From contig DLHF01000075.1 of the NCBI GenBank assembly GCA_002483085.1, positions 1-64,000 on the forward strand: a stretch of 64,000 nt of DNA. Direction: 5' to 3'. Source of the stretch: Ignavibacteria bacterium UBA7675. GTDB lineage: Bacteria > Bacteroidota > Ignavibacteria > Kapaibacteriales > UB7675. A program made the translations under genes and the position numbers. Under the pieces are notes generated by a model. That model made no database searches. It was not told the origin of the DNA and saw only the letters and a program-made list of their open reading frames with translations. Shown one piece after another: positions 61,201 to 64,000 of this stretch (the first letter of the stretch is position 1; every line of letters begins with the position of its first letter).

Positions 61201-63123
61201 CATCGTGTATGGTCGCCAGTCCAGCAGAGCATCGAGCGAATACTCAAGCGACTGCACCGACGCAGGCACAAGAAAAGCAATACGGCTCGGGCCCGACAAT
61301 AGCGATTTTACTGGAGGCGCTGTAGGCCGCTCGGTGGAAGAATTTTTGTCGGGATCGGCAGGCTGGCCGGGCGGTGTGGGCGGGGGCGCAACATTGCCCG
61401 CCTCGAAAAATGCTTCTTCGGCAATGCTCTGCGGCTGAAAATGGACAATGATATAGGAGGCTTTGCCCGGAGTTTCGCGCGTGAGCTGAGCGCGGGCGTT
61501 GCTGCCTGTACTCAGCTTGAAATTGACAAACTCAAACTCCAAGGCCAGCATATCTTCCGGGCGCAGCACGGGCAGGCGAAAAGCTGCTTTGAGCTCGATT
61601 TGCGGCTTCTCTGGATCGGCGCGAAACACTCCGATCTTCTGCTTCTGCACTTTTGCTTTGAAATCAATACCCTTCTGTGCGTCCTGCACAGGCATAAATG
61701 CCACCGGGGTCGGTGCAGAAATCTTGATCGGCGCTACAATGGCACCGGCGAGCGGCGCTACAACGCCAAGCAGGGAGGGAATACAGCACAGCGACTGCAC
61801 AACCCCGCCCACACTGATAAGCTCAAAGAGCTGCGTGGACGCTGTCGCACCAAAGTGAAATGAGCAGTCACCCAGTTGTAGCCAGGGAGCACCGGGCGCA
61901 AAACTGGCGACAAGAGCGCTGTGTTCTTCGCGATCATCGAACGACACAGCATAGCGCACATTCTGTAGCGGCAACTGGAAAGGTTCGCCGTGTTCCGTCG
62001 CGAATCCGTCTATTGCCAGCGCCACTGCTGCCGTGCCCGCAGTTTCCGCAACAAGAGCGCGCCGCGCCACGCCATAGCGGTTTTCTGTGCATTCAATACG
62101 CACAGTGCTAAATGCGGCTTCATCGGCGGCTACGGACCATCCAGCGGGCATTGTCGTGCGAGGGCGCAGCAGCCACGAACGATCTCCGCGCTCGAAAGTG
62201 AGCACGGACCGCTTCCGGCCTGCTTGCGCCAGCAGCCAAGGCTCGGAGGCATCAGGCAGGGAAATTACCATGCGGTCGGCAACAAGCACACTGCCGTTGT
62301 CCTCTACACGTGCGGTTGCCTTGCCTTCTACAGTGTAGCATTTGTCGGGGGCATAGTACGCCAGAGCGCGGCCATTCCACTGCACCGAAGCATTGGAGGC
62401 AACAGCGAGGTCGTGAGAGAAAGAAACAGAAGAAAAAGCGCGCGTGCTGCCGAGCAACCACTGCTCAAATGGCACATTGCATTGAAAATCGCCAAAGGCG
62501 AGTTGTAGCTCCATACGCCAACCTTGCAGGCCCCGCGTAAGCCTGCACACCAAGTCGGCGGGCAGTGTTGTGCCCGGATAGAATGCGCTAGCAAGTTCTA
62601 CGAGTATAGAGTCTCGATCCTGCTCTACAGACAACTGCGGCGACCCACCAAACAGGCGGCAGTCGAGCACCCAGCGCTCTTTGCCGCGCATGGCGAATGC
62701 AACAACGCCATCACCGCGCCGCATGGAGAACTCGCCGAGCATAGACGTGCCTACAGCTTTCAGCGCCGAAGGCAGCAATGCCGTAGCAAGTCCAGCAAGA
62801 CCCAGCACGCTCCGCCGTGAAACACGCACAGAATTATCAGCAGAGATGAGTTTTTCGGCAGTGTAGGGAATTTCAATAGAACCGCGTTGCTTTCGAATTG
62901 AAGAGAGATTGAGGCGCGAACACTTCATAGCAACTCCATCCTTGAGACCGGGTTCGCAGAGCCATACGGGTAAGGACTCTTCCCGCAGGTCGGCTGTCAA
63001 CAACGCGCTGAAATTAGGTGGAGCATTAGTGAGAAACAACAGAAAACTTCCGCCGCGACCTTTGGCAGCGAGAAGCGTGCAGAGAGGGTAACTTGCAGGA
63101 AGCGCTGCAATTACCTGCCCCAC
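58228..63123 (-). CDS. Giant protein of unknown function (about 1570-1631 aa)
   Basis: The longest frame starts with GTG at 63123, seven bases after GGAGG; an ATG at 62928 with GGAG upstream is an alternative. About residue 102 there is SRRSVLGLAGLATALLPSAL, which resembles a twin-arginine signal; with the 62928 start it would be near residue 37, a more usual place. The body is beta-rich with Pro/Gly-rich linkers (~590-625). The C-terminal ~350 residues alternate hydrophobic and polar residues in long runs (GIGFNLALPSIEVGMF, GLDGMETLEAAFEFGANISL, GKVYGQATLKVKVEVLFFS), suggesting extended beta sheet. It ends WEQYCRAFA. No enzyme motif is seen. It is the first gene of a pair with the 1321-aa protein. 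Confidence 0.85.
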   Translation of the reverse strand: MGQVIAALPASYPLCTLLAAKGRGGSFLLFLTNAPPNFSALLTADLREESLPVWLCEPGLKDGVAMKCSRLNLSSIRKQRGSIEIPYTAEKLISADNSVRVSRRSVLGLAGLATALLPSALKAVGTSMLGEFSMRRGDGVVAFAMRGKERWVLDCRLFGGSPQLSVEQDRDSILVELASAFYPGTTLPADLVCRLTRGLQGWRMELQLAFGDFQCNVPFEQWLLGSTRAFSSVSFSHDLAVASNASVQWNGRALAYYAPDKCYTVEGKATARVEDNGSVLVADRMVISLPDASEPWLLAQAGRKRSVLTFERGDRSWLLRPRTTMPAGWSVAADEAAFSTVRIECTENRYGVARRALVAETAGTAAVALAIDGFATEHGEPFQLPLQNVRYAVSFDDREEHSALVASFAPGAPWLQLGDCSFHFGATASTQLFELISVGGVVQSLCCIPSLLGVVAPLAGAIVAPIKISAPTPVAFMPVQDAQKGIDFKAKVQKQKIGVFRADPEKPQIELKAAFRLPVLRPEDMLALEFEFVNFKLSTGSNARAQLTRETPGKASYIIVHFQPQSIAEEAFFEAGNVAPPPTPPGQPADPDKNSSTERPTAPPVKSLLSGPSRIAFLVPASVQSLEYSLDALLDWRPYTMSVPTNAIPPPAEVILSIFLEQAYHHYGAEIGEDITLNREALNAGASAASGGAKTGSFSIKDMQVGGVFAGGTSIEKMLKDNPSVFDRIDPKSKAKFIPKRRLEDIDQLFKLSKPTPPTATETAIEAPYRVILSPNVYGAWAHSRTAVEHNGRTELWHTRLGVKADDDDKEFAETGVDENNPYYRTLRAIWSPDFAESPPAPSPNDKWPFRTSLTKSDRHQIVAVTSDFRLRDSAKFEPLPIRAERFMLSTLGVWMNTKGDWSPTQATGLSIEEWTHRATMARDHFVRVVYKGFLFPFGHRASLVKITERKFQRTPRGDMAAYMRQRLFIVVREQTKTYPVADDPDRGREFPFSRVNILTHTTPNIEDPQTSGDGYVDGMNAFWVRCNGQHFQFHMVGEDYAGQRTEFSMPLVFVSVYSEYAYNKPPMDSVRAKYLQAANVKHRVRNMGGQKIAYAPQKASGDTTFETNEFFFSVRIPDKQTPEQPRFYPVMEKSFIGLKAVDTLVGANAPTAIQYYDIYVKTGLGGEHNKGEVFAKLAGAVDVDFAGASSGDKSGGLITPNFSIKGLSRLLGPVSGDLGAMIGSVPSPGKIANGQFDPAEFFSTAFGKAKILGGITLADIISLIDNFQDGGKLDKVPKMLTQTLYDAADVEKKVPKEIVVSYEWKPDVKSGPSATKPLFVASRAGGSQKASLVVMAELRVKLLPAPETSFSVTGTLENFSIDLIAPVMSFLLVEFKKLSFSAGSSGKPVVDSQLGDISFEGPLKFVSTLQEMIPKTGGDLIKIDVKPTGVGIGFNLALPSIEVGMFSLQNLAFSAALYLPFTGDPMRIRFAFCERQSPFLLTVSMFGGGGFFAIALGLDGMETLEAAFEFGANISLNLGVASGGVYIMAGIYFKMEANAAMLEGYLRCGGSLSVLGLITVSVEFYMSLTYLSPSGKVYGQATLKVKVEVLFFSKTVSLTVERQFKGSAGDPLFHELVEPDDWEQYCRAFA

Positions 63124-63311
63124 TCCGTAGCCTCCGAAATGCCGTTCTTTTGCTCAATGGGTACACTTCGGAGTGCAGTAGCCGCAGTTTCTTATTCTTC
63201 CAGTGCTGTCGAGCCAACTGCCAACTCGCATAAATTTCCTTGTACGAACGCCCGCTCTTTTCTATGTTGGCGCCTGCTATTCAGGGTCGTATTCACGCCA
63301 GGGAGGACAGC

Positions 63312-64000
63312 ATGCGCACGACAAAGATCGCTCTTTTTGCAATCCTGCTCGCGGGCATGTTCCACTGTACAACAGGATGGGCTCAACAGGTAGCAGTCCG
63401 CCTCTATCAGCCGCCACCTAACCAACTGCGCGAGTCCGATATCTGGCGGCTCGATCTCGTTAACCTCTCGCAGCAGACTGTAACGCTCTACCTGCAGGCC
63501 ACGGCGACCGAAGAACGCGACGGGCTGATTATCGACGCGCAATCGTCAACGTTCAAACTGCCGCCGGGCTCGATGTCGATTACAGCGACAAAGATTAGCC
63601 CTATCAAGGTCAACCAGTCGAACTCGCGCTACCGCAACTCATTCCTTCGCACTGGCATTGTTCCAGCGGGAACGTACACAATTTGCGTGTACGCGCGCCT
63701 TGCTTCTACCGGCGAAGAGATGGGCTCCGACTGTATAGAGCACCGCGTAGAGAATTTTTCCCCGCCAGTGCTGCTGGCGCCCGCCGACGACGAAATTGTC
63801 GCCGATAGCCTTCCTGTGTTTACATGGTTGCCCCCTGCGCCGCTGCCCGTAGGCCAGCACATTGTCTACGACTTGAAAGTAGTGGAAATCGTCGGGCAGC
63901 AATCTCCTGAAGAAGCAATGGAACGCAACGAGGCGTTCTTCGAGCGGCGGGGTCTGCCATCCACGATACTCCAATATCCCATATCAGGCCGGGGATTCGA
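63312..64000 (+). CDS. Secreted beta-rich protein, cut by right window edge
   Basis: An open frame from ATG at 63312 continues past 64000 (at least 229 residues). It begins with a signal peptide (MRTTKIALFAILLAGMFHC ... GWAQQ). The following sequence, VRLYQPPPNQLRESDIWRLD, LPPGSMSITATKISPIKVNQ, VPAGTYTICVYAR then VFTWLPPAPLPVGQ, matches in style a group of exported Bacteroidota/Ignavibacteria proteins with Ig-like modules; no function is known to me. It is divergent from the giant gene with a 188-base shared promoter region. Confidence 0.8.
   Translation, partial: MRTTKIALFAILLAGMFHCTTGWAQQVAVRLYQPPPNQLRESDIWRLDLVNLSQQTVTLYLQATATEERDGLIIDAQSSTFKLPPGSMSITATKISPIKVNQSNSRYRNSFLRTGIVPAGTYTICVYARLASTGEEMGSDCIEHRVENFSPPVLLAPADDEIVADSLPVFTWLPPAPLPVGQHIVYDLKVVEIVGQQSPEEAMERNEAFFERRGLPSTILQYPISGRGF

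Noticed and set aside
53953..63123. Giant proteins as non-ribosomal peptide synthetases or contractile injection parts
   Set aside because: No carrier, adenylation, sheath, tube or baseplate motifs are visible.
1..64000. CRISPR arrays, tRNA or rRNA genes, insertion-sequence transposases
   Set aside because: Looked for by eye on both strands; none had the required repeats, cloverleaf sequence or DDE-type protein.

Overview
The window looks like a chromosomal segment from the Bacteroidota/FCB side of the bacterial tree. The evidence is at least four secreted proteins ending in type IX secretion (T9SS) sorting domains, two NtrC-type response regulators, OmpA/FKBP/M16 envelope proteins, moderate GC, and weak or absent Shine-Dalgarno sites before several genes. 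A lineage near Ignavibacteria/Kapabacteria is my inference, not shown by a marker gene. No rRNA, tRNA, CRISPR array, transposase or phage structural gene was seen.

Layout. 1-6203 (minus) is a very large RHS/YD-repeat protein that runs off the left edge, preceded by a small T9SS protein. 7626-15705 (minus) holds a TPR histidine kinase and two large T9SS-exported proteins. 15706-18973 is an unusual regulatory zone. It contains an NtrC-like regulator with an altered GAFTGA loop, three copies of a composite promoter/operator element, a promoter-terminator unit without a gene, and a frameshifted small gene. 18974-25035 holds an OmpA-family protein, two coupled thioredoxin-fold proteins, an orphan DNA methyltransferase and a BNR/YCF48-like T9SS protein. 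25056-28092 (minus) is a GbsR/MarR-like regulator and a three-gene operon with ATGA overlaps, sharing an operator motif. 28398-29159 is an FKBP-TPR protein.

29439-33539 (minus) is a sulfur-handling cluster: ArsR regulator, TauE/SafE, rhodanese, a CstB-like persulfide dioxygenase/sulfurtransferase and two half-size YeeE/YedE transporters. 33916-42131 combines a histidine kinase/NtrC two-component pair with a MacAB-like export system (HlyD adaptor, ATPase, two FtsX-type permeases), with a lipoprotein gene on the other strand. 43053-45935 is a cassette of unknown function: a tryptophan/cysteine-rich protein with a carboxypeptidase-regulatory-like fold, a DUF1360 protein and a small protein. 46858-53860 holds DUF445 and Yip1 membrane proteins, an M16 peptidase pair, a small conserved protein and an EVE-domain protein. 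53953-63123 (minus) is a pair of giant proteins (1321 and about 1600 aa) with no recognised function. A secreted protein runs off the right edge.

The intergenic regions carry at least three families of short dispersed repeats. Two of them occur together as a composite in the same relative orientation at two loci. The strongest candidates for something undescribed are the composite regulatory element, the repeat families, the giant-protein pair and the W/C-rich cassette.
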